64,000 bases of DNA from contig NC_135497.1 of NCBI RefSeq assembly GCF_052857255.1, positions 191,059,485-191,123,484 on the forward strand, in the 5' to 3' direction. The notes beneath the pieces are model-generated. The model saw only the letters and a program-made list of their open reading frames with translations, was not told where the DNA came from and made no database searches. Positions 10,910 through 21,872 of the stretch are shown piece by piece. Position 1 is the stretch's first letter; the number at the start of each line of letters is the position of its first letter. The translations under genes were made by a program, and so were the position numbers. The stretch comes from Amblyomma americanum (taxonomy: Eukaryota > Arthropoda > Arachnida > Ixodida > Ixodidae).

Positions 10910-11570
10910 CTCGAAAAAAGATTCCGCGGCGGGGAAATTTGAGCGGAGAGCCACAGTGTTCTTGACAGAAAGAGGTTCACGCTGCCCTCTCTAGGCCACT
11001 TGTTTTGACCGGTGTAATTTTAATAGTTGGCACAGTGCTCGAAGACGTAATCTAACCCTTTCTTTCAAAATGCCACGGGATCACCGAGTCATCGGAGAAT
11101 TCCCAGAATTTCGAAACCATTACCATCGCCAACTGGAGGGAGTGGCGGGAACGGGGGCGGGTCTTGCCCTCACAGGAACATCAACATCATCATCCCTATT
11201 TATTAGCTGCAGGTATTCCTATTTTCCCGCCCAATAATTTTCTTCGGGTGCTGGGTAATGTACAATAGTTAATCAATATTCTGGCAACATTTAATTTGGT
11301 AGCGGTATATCAGACTTCCCCAGGCTCATAAGGATACACTGATAGCATCATCATCATCGCTGTCATCTCGAGAGTCAAAGGCATGTGTCGCAGCATGATC
11401 TTTGCAGTATGTCATACATGACAACTGGCGCGTTTACCTGCTGGACAATCCTGTCATTAATGTGGACCGGGTTGTGGGCACTCTTTGTAATGCCTTATGC
11501 GCGCATGTGTAATAATATGGGATCCATATGGATCTTGAAATAGGGTGGGTGAAGGCCCGGTATGACGAGA
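10910..11570. other. No gene recognised
   Basis: Contains short catcatcat-type runs near 11200 and 11345 and nothing coding. Confidence 0.5.
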
Positions 11571-11678
11571 GATTACATCGTTGTCACGTGAATAGGTGTG
11601 ATTTAATATTACATCATAGTCACGTGACTACGTTTGATGGCACAATACATCGCTGTCACGTGACCTGGTATGACGCCG
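11571..11678. repeat. Three copies of a 36-bp repeat, each with CACGTG
   Basis: The word gtcacgtga occurs at 11583, 11619 and 11655, exactly 36 bp apart, each preceded by an acatc box. The palindromic CACGTG core is the E-box bound by bHLH factors such as Max/USF/Myc relatives; whether it is bound here is unknown. Confidence 0.7.
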
Positions 11679-12437
11679 CACTCATAAGATGCCATCACTA
11701 ATTATACTATTAGTCTTAGCGTTATCTAATTATATTAATTATCCTTAATTATGTGACATCATCATCTTCGTTGCATGGCTCGTCGGCTCGTGACGTCACC
11801 TGGTGCCGTTTCTTGCGGACAGTTTTTTGCGGATATGACCTTGAAAGTGAGCCATTTAATGCTCTCGCATTATTAAAAGAATCCGCTCACTTCTACACAG
11901 ACATAAACAAAAATTAGGGGACGCTTAAGCTTCGCCTTTAAGAGTGGAACGCGACAGCGTGTTGCAGCACTGCCAGGGAGTGCACGGAACGCCATCGCCC
12001 GTTCGGCGCGACGCCTTGCCCGTTAGACAAATCGCTCTGCTATGCACAGTGAAACGGACGCGCGGAGCGGCAGACCACGTAGAAGCGCTGCCAAGTGCCT
12101 CACCGAAACGTGCGTGACCTAAGTTGCAGTCGTAGTTTGTCGGCACATCGTTCTCGACAAACCCGATGCCACGAACGCCAGCATAGCTTCTGCGCCGAAC
12201 GAATGGGCAGCAAGCCGCAAGCTTCGTTGTGAACGCGCTTTCGATGTGCGCTGCGTTGTTCGCCGCTCACCGCGTTATTCCTGCGTGCCCGCACGGCCCC
12301 ACTGCGGCCGAACGAGACGAGTGGGAGGCGCTGCCATCGCACGCTATCTGTTGGGGCAGTGGGGTACATTGCGAGGAGGAGGAAGAGGAGGTGGAGGAGG
12401 AGGATTTTTCGCTCGCGGCCAACGACACCTATGCAGT
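11679..12437. other. No gene recognised
   Basis: Includes a GGA-rich low-complexity run at about 12373-12410, which creates long open frames of no meaning. Confidence 0.5.
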
Positions 12438-12795
12438 ACTGTCTGTCTGCTAAATTCAGGAAAGCACACACACCCCAAGTACTGGAAAAATGAGCTGTTT
12501 AGATTTATCGTTTAGTTCACCATCTGTTTTTACTGATTTTAAAAGGGATGTTCTTGATAACTCACGGAGAAGTGATCAGTTGCCAATAATTATTAACTGG
12601 CCATCCTTTCCGTCAATCATCCCGAGCAAACCTTGCCGTTGGAAGTTACACTTGGCTGATCGACTGGGCGCTGTTTCCTGAAAATGCTAGTTTGAAGAAA
12701 CTGTTTTCGGATGATCTAAGTGTTCACGAACTAAATAAGACTTTCACTACCTGTATAATTAAAAAAAGTACCGCACGTTACTTCGCCGTTACTTC
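12438..12795 (+). pseudogene. I-like LINE endonuclease fragment (old copy)
   Basis: The frame from 12490 encodes LDLSFSSPSVF and PCRWKLHLAD. Both match, with few changes, the end of the apurinic-like endonuclease of the longer LINE at 16565-16760. The nucleotide match starts near 12438 (tctgctaaattcaggaaa) and fades near 12795. The SDH catalytic motif is altered to SDQ. It probably belongs to the same old element as the RT/RNase H pieces at 13604-14244 and 20103-21156, with the RT core deleted or replaced in between. Confidence 0.75.
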
Positions 12796-13603
12796 ATGAT
12801 CATAAATTTTAATTAGTGCGTCTTCGCATTAAGAACTCACGATAGCAATTTCATAAAGCTCATATTTCACGTAAAACTTCTAGCCGAAACAACGATTTTA
12901 CGCGAAATCCTGATTAACGGGAATACTTTGCACAAATGTGCAGGAGCTCAGCAATGTTATTGTGGCCTAAAGTTGCCTGTAGAGTTACATGTGATGGATT
13001 CTAAATCTGTGGCACATAGTGATGCCATTTTCCGAATGTGACATTGAACACAAAATGACACTTCGTCATCAATTCTAACTTCACAAGGAAAACATCGCTG
13101 AACTCCAAAAAAATTTACAGTAATTCTGCAAAATGTGATGTTAAAAAATGCTCGGCATTCTTCCACTCTGTAGAGAGTTGTGTGTGTGAGTGGTTCGGGA
13201 AGGGGAGGTAGGTGAAGGCAAGTGTGTGAATGCGTGTTCGTGCACGTGTTTCGTGCTTTATGGCTATTCTGTCTTTTTTTTTAGTTGGCTGCATCGTCAA
13301 GAGCAGGTGTTTTCTGGCATGCATGCGAGCCGCAACAAAGGTCGTCGAGAGCACCTGTTTGTTTATTTGCAACATCAGTTTAGGTGCTCTGAGCCTTTTT
13401 TTTCTAAAAAAAGTGGGCGGAGTGGGGGGCAACTGGAGCAAAAAGTAACTAGTAATGTGACACCTCACGTTACCGAAAAATGTTAACGTAAGTACGTTAC
13501 CCGTTGCAGTTTTGAAATGGTAACGAGTGTGTTACTAAGTTACCGAAAAAAAAGAACGCGTTACCGGTAACGCCGTTACTTGTAACGCGTGTTACCGCCA
13601 GCA
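12796..13603. mobile_element. hAT-like element remnant interrupting the old LINE
   Basis: The right part (about 13440-13603) is packed with gttac/gtaac words in both orientations and closes in gttaccgccagca. On the other strand this reads tgctggcggtaac, which looks like a hAT terminal and subterminal repeat. LINE homology resumes at once at 13604 (ctccttgtgcgcatataccg). No transposase is visible, and no left terminus or 8-bp target duplication was found. The assignment therefore rests on one end only. Confidence 0.4.
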
Positions 13604-14244
13604 CTCCTTGTGCGCATATACCGCTCTTTGGCACGTTCCTTCTTAGATTATGGGTGCATTGTGTACGGTTCACCGAGACCGTAATAGCTAAAAAAGTTGG
13701 ATTCAGTGCACAACTCAGGCCTACGCCTCTCGTGTGATGCATACAGAACATCTCCCACAGTTAGCTTCTATGTAGAAACTAATTAACCTCATCTTGAAGT
13801 TAGAAGAACCGCTCTGACTTGTTCATATATCCTTAAAGTAAGGTATCTACCAAAACACATCTGCTATCCACTTGTAACGAGCTGCCCTTCCAGAATAATA
13901 TTCAACAACAAACCGCAAGGCCTCTACTTTTGCGATTTGAAGGTATGTACCAGGATCTCGACGTACTGGACATATTACATGGTGTTGTAGAAAGGCGAGA
14001 TGCACTACCTTCATGGTACAATTTTCCTGGAATCTGCGATTTTACTCTTGCACAGTTCCGCAAAAAAACAGACTCCACAACAACATATCATACAAGAATT
14101 TCTTGCGCTTGAAGAAAAATACGGTGACTTCACAGATTTTTATACTGATGATTCGAAAACTGATGTTCACTTAGGAAGCGCAGTGGTGCGAGGGAATTTG
14201 GAGGACACAGTACGACTTCCACAGTACGCATCGATCTTCACTGC
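13604..14244 (+). pseudogene. Old I-like LINE: RT thumb to RNase H, 5' part
   Basis: Translated in pieces, it gives LLVRIYRSLARSFLDYG, an IRSLHKH-type segment and finally a FYTDDSKT box, the first catalytic aspartate region of RNase H. All align with 18400-19080 of the inner LINE. Stops and frame changes are frequent. The segment breaks off at tcgatcttcactgc (14231-14244) within the RNase H codons for S-I-F-T-A, and the reading resumes at 20103. The break is the insertion site of the inner element. Confidence 0.85.
14231..14244 (+). repeat. Target-site duplication, left copy
   Basis: tcgatcttcactgc is identical to 20103-20116 and is part of the old LINE's RNase H coding sequence. It marks the left edge of the inner LINE. 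Confidence 0.9.
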
Positions 14245-14814
14245 TCCCCACAGGGGGGCGTCTGCAGCTTGCAGGCGTTGGTGAGTGGCGGCACCACGGG
14301 TTCCCGAGCATCCGCAGGGACATCCCCGCAGGGGGATGATGGTGAACGGTGCATGACCACGGACCCGACCACCCGCGCCTCGCCGTGCGTGGCATCGCCG
14401 TGTCCGGGGAAAAGGGGATCCTGGTGGTTGAGCCGATGCTGAGCGTTTGGACCTTTAAGGCCCCTCGGCGGAGGCAACACACCACTTTGGCCCTAGCTTC
14501 CTGTAGACGGCACCTCCGGCCTGACTCTACCGGGGAAAATCGGCAGTCGCCTTTTCCTATCTTCCCCTCTATCTTTCACTTTCCTACCCCTTTCTCACAA
14601 CTCTCCTGTCTCCTACTCACTTCTAGTTTCTTCCTTTTTTCCTGGCGGCGAGGGTTAACCTTGTGTGGCCAACCACCCTGAGTTGCGTCATATTGGGTTA
14701 TAGTTGGGGTGTACAGCTGGCGTGGGTAGGACTTGTTTGCAAGTTCCTGTCCTGTCCCCAAGTTGGGCTCCATGGTGAGTGGCTGGCACCGTAGCCGAAA
14801 AACACACTTATCCT

Positions 14815-16002
14815 ATGGCTAACCTTCTCTCAGCAACTGATCGCCCTCACAAGAGAGGGTGGACCGAGGTAACTCAAAATTTCATGAAAAAAACTTCCTA
14901 AGTTTCATTTGACTCATAGTGAGCAAAGTGACAAATCTGCTAGAATAATATCCCCATTCATTGTAGAAAAATGTTTGACGGGTGCCTTGGGCTTTGGCTA
15001 CAAGGTTACAAAAATGGCCAGTGGAGACCTCTAACTGGAACTCCGAGATAGCATCCAACACTCAAAACTTTCCAACATTGTGTCCATGGGTGACATCCCT
15101 GTATCAATATCTGCCCGCCGATCCCTCAATACAGTCCGGGGTGTAATTTCAGAGAATGATTTTCTGCACCTCACTGAACAAGAAATCAAAGAAGGGCTTG
15201 CTGAACAAAACGTCGTTGATGTCCACAGGATAAAAATAAGAAAAGAGGGCAAAGCAATCCCAACAAAGCACATAGTCTTGACCATTTGCACATAGTACTC
15301 TCCCAGACTCAATTGAAGTGGGTTATCTAAAAATAAATCTGAGACCCTATATTCCTAACCCTCGACGATGCTTTAACTGTCAAAGGTTCCGACACGGCTC
15401 AGTGAGTTGCCGCGGTCGTAAAACTTGCGCAAAATGTGCTTCAAAAGATCGCTCTTCTGATGACTGCGACGGCGCCCCACGCTGCGCAAACTGTGAGGGA
15501 GATCATGCTGCATACTCCAGGGCGTGTCCGTCCTGGAAGAAAGAAAAAGCAATAATCATACTCAAAACTACTGAAAACACTTCGTTCAAAGAAGCAAGAA
15601 GGCGATGCACACAAACAAGCACGTTCTCCTTCACAGCAAAAAACAAACTTTTCCGATGTGGTGCGTGGGCGCGGCGCGCAACAACAGGCTTCGGCACCTG
15701 CCCAGGCCACTCGCAGTGAGCCTGTGGTGGGGCCATCCGCGCCCCCAGGTGGAGTAGGTAACACTACCCCGCCAGCCCAAAAAGAGGCCTCGCAGACCCG
15801 CGTGTCCGCGGCCCCCAAGACCTCCTCCCACAGGTCGAGGTCCAACTCTAACGTCCGCGTGCCCTCTGCACGGTCGTCCAGCGCCTCTGCAGAGGCGATG
15901 GACACCACCCAGGGCATCCCCGTGCCTTCCACGTCGGGTGGTGGGCGGAGCTCTCTGGATCGGTCAAAAAAAAAAGACAGGCCCCGAATCAAGGGGCCAT
16001 AA
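14815..16002 (+). pseudogene. LINE ORF1 (gag-like, zinc knuckles), broken
   Basis: The likely start is ATG 14815 (MANLLSATDRPHKRG). The body is interrupted by an early stop near 14890, a TAA at about 15032 and frame changes near 15290 and 15700. In the 15318-15719 frame lie CFNCQRFRHGSVSC (an intact CCHC), CAKCASKDRSSDDC (histidine missing) and CANCEGDHAAYSRAC, the three-knuckle nucleic-acid-binding region typical of LINE ORF1 proteins. The C-terminal part (15658-16002) is rich in S, P, A and R and probably disordered. ORF1 proteins package the element RNA. This copy cannot make a complete one. Confidence 0.8.
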
Positions 16003-16057
16003 ATAATTTATTCTAGTTTTAACTACATAGGAAAACAAAATTAATATAGCTTTCATA

Positions 16058-19000
16058 ATGCAATGGAACTGTAGAGGCCTTATGAATAACTACAGTGACA
16101 TAAAAGATATCCTGGGAGCACACGCTCCTGTTGCGTCATGTCTACAAGAGACAAATTAAGGGTCTCAAAACAATAATTTTCTTAAGAATTATGCTGTTTT
16201 CCGCCGCGACCGAGAACAGGCGAGCAGGCTGTAAGGAGGTGTGGCAATTATAGTGAAAAACGGTGTGCCGGTTAGTGAGCTTAAACTAAAAACAAGACTG
16301 GAGGCTGTAGCAGCCACTCTGCCTGCACATAAAACGACTACACTGTGCTCTGTATATATTGAGCCATAGCTGAAAATAACACTCCTTGACTTAGAGGGTC
16401 TTTTAAAGCAGCTACCAGAGCCGTACCTGATATTTGGCGACTTTAATGCACATTATCGTTTTTGGGGAACAGAGAAAACGGACGCTAGAGGGCAGTTCAT
16501 CGAGGATTTTATTCTATCCACTAATGTCTGTTTGCTGAATTCGGGTAAACCCACATACTGTTCCCCATCCTCAGGAAGAATGAGTGTTTTAGATTTGTCT
16601 TTTAGTTCACCGTCTGTTTTTAGCGATTTTAACTGGAGTGTTTTAGCCAATCCACATGGAAGCGATCATCTCCCTGTTATAATAGGTCTGTCATCCTCGC
16701 CAACAGTTATTCCAACAAAACCGCAGCGTTGGAAACTACATTTAGCTGATTGGGCATTGTTTAAAAAAAAGCAAGTTTAGAGGATATAATTTTAGAAAAC
16801 CACATCATAGATGAGATAAATGAAATGCTCACAACATGCATTCTTTCTGCTGCACATGTATCAACTCCTAAATCCACAGGAGTGGTGCGCCAAAACCACA
16901 AAATTTGGTACACACGAGAATGCAAGGAGGCAAAAAAACTGCAGAATAAAGCCTGGGGAGTCTTTCGCAGATACCCAACTCATGAGAACCTTACTTTTCA
17001 AAAAGGCGAGAGCACATGCGAGGCGTATCCGGCGCAAGGCCGAGAAAACATCATGGCAAACTTATGTCTCTTCTATAAACAGCTCAACCACATCAAAAAA
17101 AAAAATGTGGGAGGAGCAAGTTCGAAAATTAAATGGCCGCTACTCACCTTTCACAATTCCTCTTCTCACAACACCCGGCACACAAACGAGTTTAGAGGAA
17201 CAGACAGACATACTGGGGGAGCACTTCGCTGTAGTTTCCGGTTCAGCACACAATACGCAGTCATTTCTTAATTAAAGAAATATAGCCGAAAAACAAAGGC
17301 TCCCAACAAGTGGAGGTACTAATGAAAAATATAATGATGTTATTACACTCAGAAATCAGCACTGTACTGTCCGCCGGTAAGAAAACTGCTCCAGGAACCG
17401 ACCAAATACACTATGAAATGCTTGCCCATCTTTCCAAGCCTGCTGTAGAGGCACTTTTAAGATTCTTTAACAAAGTATGAGTATCAGGGAAAATACCCGA
17501 AGCCTGGAAAAAAGCTATTATTGTACCGTTCCTTAAACCTGAAAAAACTCCAACTTCCCCTAGTAGTTACAGACCCATAGCCCTTACTAGTTGCCTCTCA
17601 AAATCCTTTGAAAATGTCCTTAATATAAGATTAACGTTTTTCCTTGAATCCTGTGAACTTCTTTATGCCCATCAGTGTGGTTTTAAAAAGGGATGCTGCA
17701 CAACAGATCACCTAGTCCGTCTTGAAAATACTGTTCGAGAAGCTTTCGTTCATAAACAACACTGTCTCGCAGTATTTTTCGATTTATAAAGGGCATACGA
17801 TACGGCCTGGCGGCTCGGGATTCTTCAAGACCTTGCCGAGCTTGTCATCCGAGGAAGAATGTTGAACTGCCTAAAAGACTTCTTATCTAACCGTTTATTT
17901 CATGTCCGCCTGGGTACAACCCTTTCGAGAAATTTCATTCAAGAAAACGGAGTACCTCAGGGGTGCATTTTAAGCACAACTCTCTTCGTTGTGAAAACGA
18001 ACTCTCTTACGAAAATAATCCCAAGGTCCGTTATGTACTCGGTCTATGTAGACTACCTTCAAATAGCTTGTACATCCTCCAATGTATCAACATATGAAAG
18101 ACAAATACAATTGACAATAAATAAACTAGCAGCATGGGCGGATAAAAATGGTTTCCGGTTTTCTCCACAGAAATCAGTGGCAATTCTGTTCTCATTAAAA
18201 CGAGGATTACAGGCAGATCCGACCCTACATCTGAACGACGCCGAGTTGGCCGTAAAAAATGAGCACAAATTTTTAGGTATAACATTTGACAAAAAGCTCA
18301 CTTTCCTGCCTCATATTAATGCATTAAAAAAGAAAACTTCCCGATCACTGAATACACTCAAAGTCCTTTCACATAAACAGTGGGGTTCTGACAGGGCAAG
18401 CCTCCTAAAAATCTACCGCTCTGTGATCGATCCTGCTTAGACTATGATCCTGCGATCTATGATCCTACGATCCTGCTTAGACTATGGCAGTATAGTATAT
18501 GGTTCAGCAAGGCCATCGTATTTGAAACGACTCGACCCAGTGCACAATTCAGGTTTACGCCTTTCAACTGGTGCTTACAGGACGTCACCTATAAGCAGTC
18601 TTTATGTTGAAACCAACGAGCCGTCACTTACAGACAGAAGAGCCATGCTCACATGCTCGTACATTCTAAAAATTCGTTCACTGCACAAACATATTTGTTA
18701 CCCCATCGCTACAGAGTGCCCATCTAGAGTACTCTTTAACAATAAACCGCAAGCTACCCGTCCACTGCTCTTACGATTCGAAGACATATGCCAGAACCTT
18801 GGCGTACTAGACATATTGCCAAGCATTTCATGAAGACGAGGTCCATTTCCGCCATGGTAGAACTTTCCGAAAATCTGTGATCTCACTCTGACAGACTTCC
18901 GTAAAAAACAAATTCCGCAAGAACATATACAAGAATTCCTCACGCTTGAACAAAAATACAGTAATTACGCAGCTTTTTATACAGACGGTTCAAAAACAGG

Positions 19001-19796
19001 CGCTTACGTTGCAAGTGCCGCAGTACACGGGAATTGGAATAAAATAGTAAGACTTCCACAGTGTGCTTCAATCTTCACTGCGGAATATTACGCTATCTGT
19101 GTAGCCATAGAAAAAATAGTAAATGAGAACCTCGCCAACAGTATTATTTACACAGACTCGCTATGTGTGCTCACAACCGTTCATTCTAGAAATGCAATAA
19201 CCCCTCTGCTTGGCGACCTCATACACAACATTACAACTGCACTAGCTCAAGGACAAAACATAAGACTCTGCTGGGTACCAAGTCACGTCGGCATAAAGGG
19301 CAATGAAAGTGCAGATTTGTGTGCTGCTCAAGCTTGTGGCAAGTAAATAAAGAATGCAAATGTGCCCTATAAAGATTGCATGAAATTACGACAATGTAAA
19401 ACAAGGAAAATTTGGCAGTCCTCTTGGGACAGCGAAGTAAATAATAAGCTGCACTTAATAAAACCAGTTCTCAGTGAATGGAAGTCATGTGCGCTTCAGA
19501 AACGTTTAAACGAAGTCATTATCTGCCGCCTCCGTATAGGCCACACACACATTACTCACAAATTCCTGCTAACAAAAGAAGAAAAACCAGTTTGTACATG
19601 TGGAGATGAACTTACAGTCAGTCAGATTTTAATTTCATGTTCGAAACTGCAAAAGCTACGGAAAAAGTGCTTCTCTCCGTTTTATAACCAGCGCATCCCT
19701 TTTCATCCATCACTGCTTTTAGGTGAAAATGCAATTGTGGGCATGTTCTGCGTTTTTAGATTTTTAACAGAAGCTGGTGTTCTTAAAAATATGTAA
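16058..19796 (+). pseudogene. LINE ORF2: endonuclease, RT, RNase H (broken)
   Basis: Start ATG 16058 (MQWNCRGLMNN), the usual N-terminus of the apurinic-like endonuclease. FGDFNAH at 16433-16453 and SDHLP near 16660 are its catalytic boxes. The RT follows: SYRPIALTSCLSK near 17560 and NGVPQGCILS near 17950. The YxDD box reads YVDY (18045-18056), so the second catalytic aspartate is lost. In-frame stops occur near 16157, 17478 and 17788. A 40-bp duplication at 18428-18486 shifts the frame. The RNase H (18980-19330) keeps YTDGS, TAEYYA, YTDS and WVPSHVGIKGNESAD, all four acidic or histidine sites. The last frame (19362-19796) has a CTCGDELTVSQILISC zinc-like tail. RNase H is better kept than RT. 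Confidence 0.85.
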
Positions 19797-20102
19797 AATA
19801 TGGCCCAGTACTTTGACTGATGCACCTCAGCCACTTTCGCATTCTAGAAAAAAGGGCTGAGGTTTTTTATTTTGATGGGTTGGGGTCCTCCAGTCCTTGC
19901 CCCGCCAAGTACGGCTGATGAGGGTACCCAGCCTCCTATGAAACGTTTAACATCTTGTTTTGCTCTCAATACTGGACAGAAGGGTATAACCTTTAGGCAT
20001 TCTACACCGCCATATATTTTATACCTTTGTAAAAATCTACAGAAAACAATTTCTTATACCTTGAGCTTGGCGCATGATAGCCTTAGCGCCATTAAACTCA
20101 AC

Positions 20103-20116
20103 TCGATCTTCACTGC
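20103..20116 (+). repeat. Target-site duplication, right copy
   Basis: tcgatcttcactgc, identical to 14231-14244, directly after the inner LINE's 3' terminus. Confidence 0.9.
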
Positions 20117-21156
20117 AGAATGTTACGCAGTCTGTGCAGCCATAGAAAAAACAGTGAACGAAAACCTCACCAACAGTATAATTTACACAGAATCCTTAAG
20201 TGTACTTTACACAGCTCTTCACCATAGAAATGCAATCACTCCGCTACTTGGTGAAATCATACACAACATAATAGCAGCCACAGCTCGAGGACAAAACATA
20301 AATCTCTGCTGGGTCGCGAGTGATGTCGGAATAAAAGCCAACGAGAGAGCAGATTTGTGCGCTGCGCAAACTCGTTGCAAGGAGATAAAAAAAAAGTTAA
20401 TATACCTTTTAGAGATTGCGTGAACTTAGCACAGCGTTAATTAAGAGAAAAATGGCAGCCGTCTTGAAACAACGAATAATTCAGTAACAAATTACACTGG
20501 ATTAAGCCAGTTTCAGTCGACTGCAAGTCATGTGTGCACCAAAAACGTTTCAAGGAAGTCATTCTTTGCCGTCTCCGAATAGGTCATACACACCTTACGC
20601 ACAACTTCCTGCTTATAAAATAAGACAAACCTCTTTGCCAAAAATGCGGAGATGAACTTACAGTTAACCATATCTTATTATCTTGTGTGAAAATCGAAAA
20701 ACAAAGAAAAAAGTACTTTAATAAGTTTTGTAACGAACACATTCCTTTCCATCCTACACTGCTTACAGGAGATAATGGAATCGTAGATACATCTTGCGTT
20801 TTTAGCTTTTAAAGAGAAACAGGATTTCTCGAAAAACTATACCCACTGGTCTGTTCGAATTTTAATACACCTCAGCCACTTTTTCAACCCTGAGAAGAAG
20901 GCTGAGGACTTTGTTTCGTTGGGAGCCTCGAGATCCTTGCCCAGCCAAGGATAGCTACTGAGGTTACCAACCCTCTTGAAAGCTTTTAGTAGTAACTTCC
21001 CTCTCTGTTCACTAGATAGCACTAACGTTTGAGGCCCTCTACACCACGGATAATTTTCATATTTCTATAAAATTCAGCTAAAAACTTTTCCGATACCTTG
21101 TGCTTGGCGCATCATGGCCTTAGTTGCCTATGTGCCATAAAACACAACACAACACT
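20103..21156 (+). pseudogene. Old I-like LINE: RNase H remainder, C-terminus and 3' UTR
   Basis: It resumes at SIFTAECYAVC with the rest of RNase H (YTESL replaces the usual YTDS; WVASDVGIKANERAD replaces WVPSH...), so two catalytic positions are changed. The zinc-like tail appears near 20630-20690 with stops in it. The 3' UTR from 20860 parallels 19820-20100 of the inner element (cacctcagccactttt, ccttgcccagccaagga) and ends at gccataaaacacaacacaacac. It is the continuation of 13604-14244. Confidence 0.85.
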
Positions 21157-21298
21157 CATGATGTTCCATGCTACAAAACATGGAAGTTTCAGCTCCATCG
21201 ATGCAGCACAGATCCTTCTGAAATGATTTTTTAGTTTTTTTCGTGAACGGCTTGCTGGTTTGACAACTATTGTAATCGCTGACGACGTAAACTGACTA

Positions 21299-21321
21299 CC
21301 CCCCCCCCCCCCCCCCCCCCC
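21299..21321. repeat. C23 homopolymer
   Basis: Uninterrupted run of 23 cytosines. Length may vary between reads or individuals. Confidence 0.9.
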
Positions 21322-21423
21322 GCTCGCCACGTCGGCTGCTGCATGTTTTGCGCAGTGTTCGGGATGACACGCCGTTGACGGTAGATGCTTTAAAGATGCT
21401 TTGTTCAGCGAAATAACAGTAAT

Positions 21424-21872
21424 TTGAACGCGACAGCGTTAAGGGTCTCGTGTGCGCAGAAGCACCTGCTTCGTCGTTGCAGTCGTTAGCCATGAGCAAA
21501 AAATGCCAATGGAAGCAAAGAATTAATAAAGTTCAGGAACAGGTCAAAGAATGTTCGAATTGATGCCGGATTTCTAAGGGAGCTTTCTGTAACCAAAGTG
21601 AAGTAATTGGGCTAATTTGAGTTTGGGTGGGAACATAACCCACGACCTTCGGACTGCACGACGGGCAGGGTATGCCCGTAGGCCACGAGGTCTCGTTGAT
21701 TCAAGCTGAATGTGGGTGGGCCTAGTGAGCTGTCTTAGAGACAGGTACTGATGCCTAATTAGGATTACCAATTATGCTAATTAGGAATTAGGTCTTTGTA
21801 TGAGTGTTGAGCAAGCGATGCGAACAGGACACGATAGCACTATCGCGTTCTGCTCTTAAAAGCGAAGTTCCA
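21424..21872 (-). repeat. tRNA-like SINE within a repeat with inverted ends
   Basis: On the minus strand, gtggcctacgggcataccctg (A-box-like, near 21675) and gtgggttatgttccc (B-box-like, near 21630) have tRNA spacing. The outer ends gaacgcgacagcgttaa (21427-21443) and the reverse complement of actatcgcgttc (near 21840-21852) are similar, giving the unit inverted termini. Either a degenerate SINE or a MITE that swallowed one. The promoter boxes are too diverged for activity. Confidence 0.5.

Larger units (their letters stand above)
14245..20102 (+). mobile_element. Near full-length I/Jockey-like LINE with RNase H (inner copy)
   Basis: About 5.86 kb. It has a 5' UTR (14245-14814, GC-rich with ggtgagtggcggcaccacgg), ORF1 with zinc knuckles, ORF2 with endonuclease, RT and RNase H, and a 3' UTR (19797-20102) ending gccattaaactcaac. 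The related older copy ends gccataaaacacaac, which confirms the 3' terminus. The perfect 14-bp duplication on both sides (14231-14244, 20103-20116) shows insertion by target-primed reverse transcription into an older member of its own family. Both ORFs carry stops and frameshifts, so the copy is inactive. The superfamily call comes from domain order (endonuclease, RT, RNase H); clade-level placement was not computed. Confidence 0.9.

Noticed and set aside
12229..12515. Frames of 74-123 codons over a GGA-rich run
   Set aside because: Low-complexity composition artefact; no domain.
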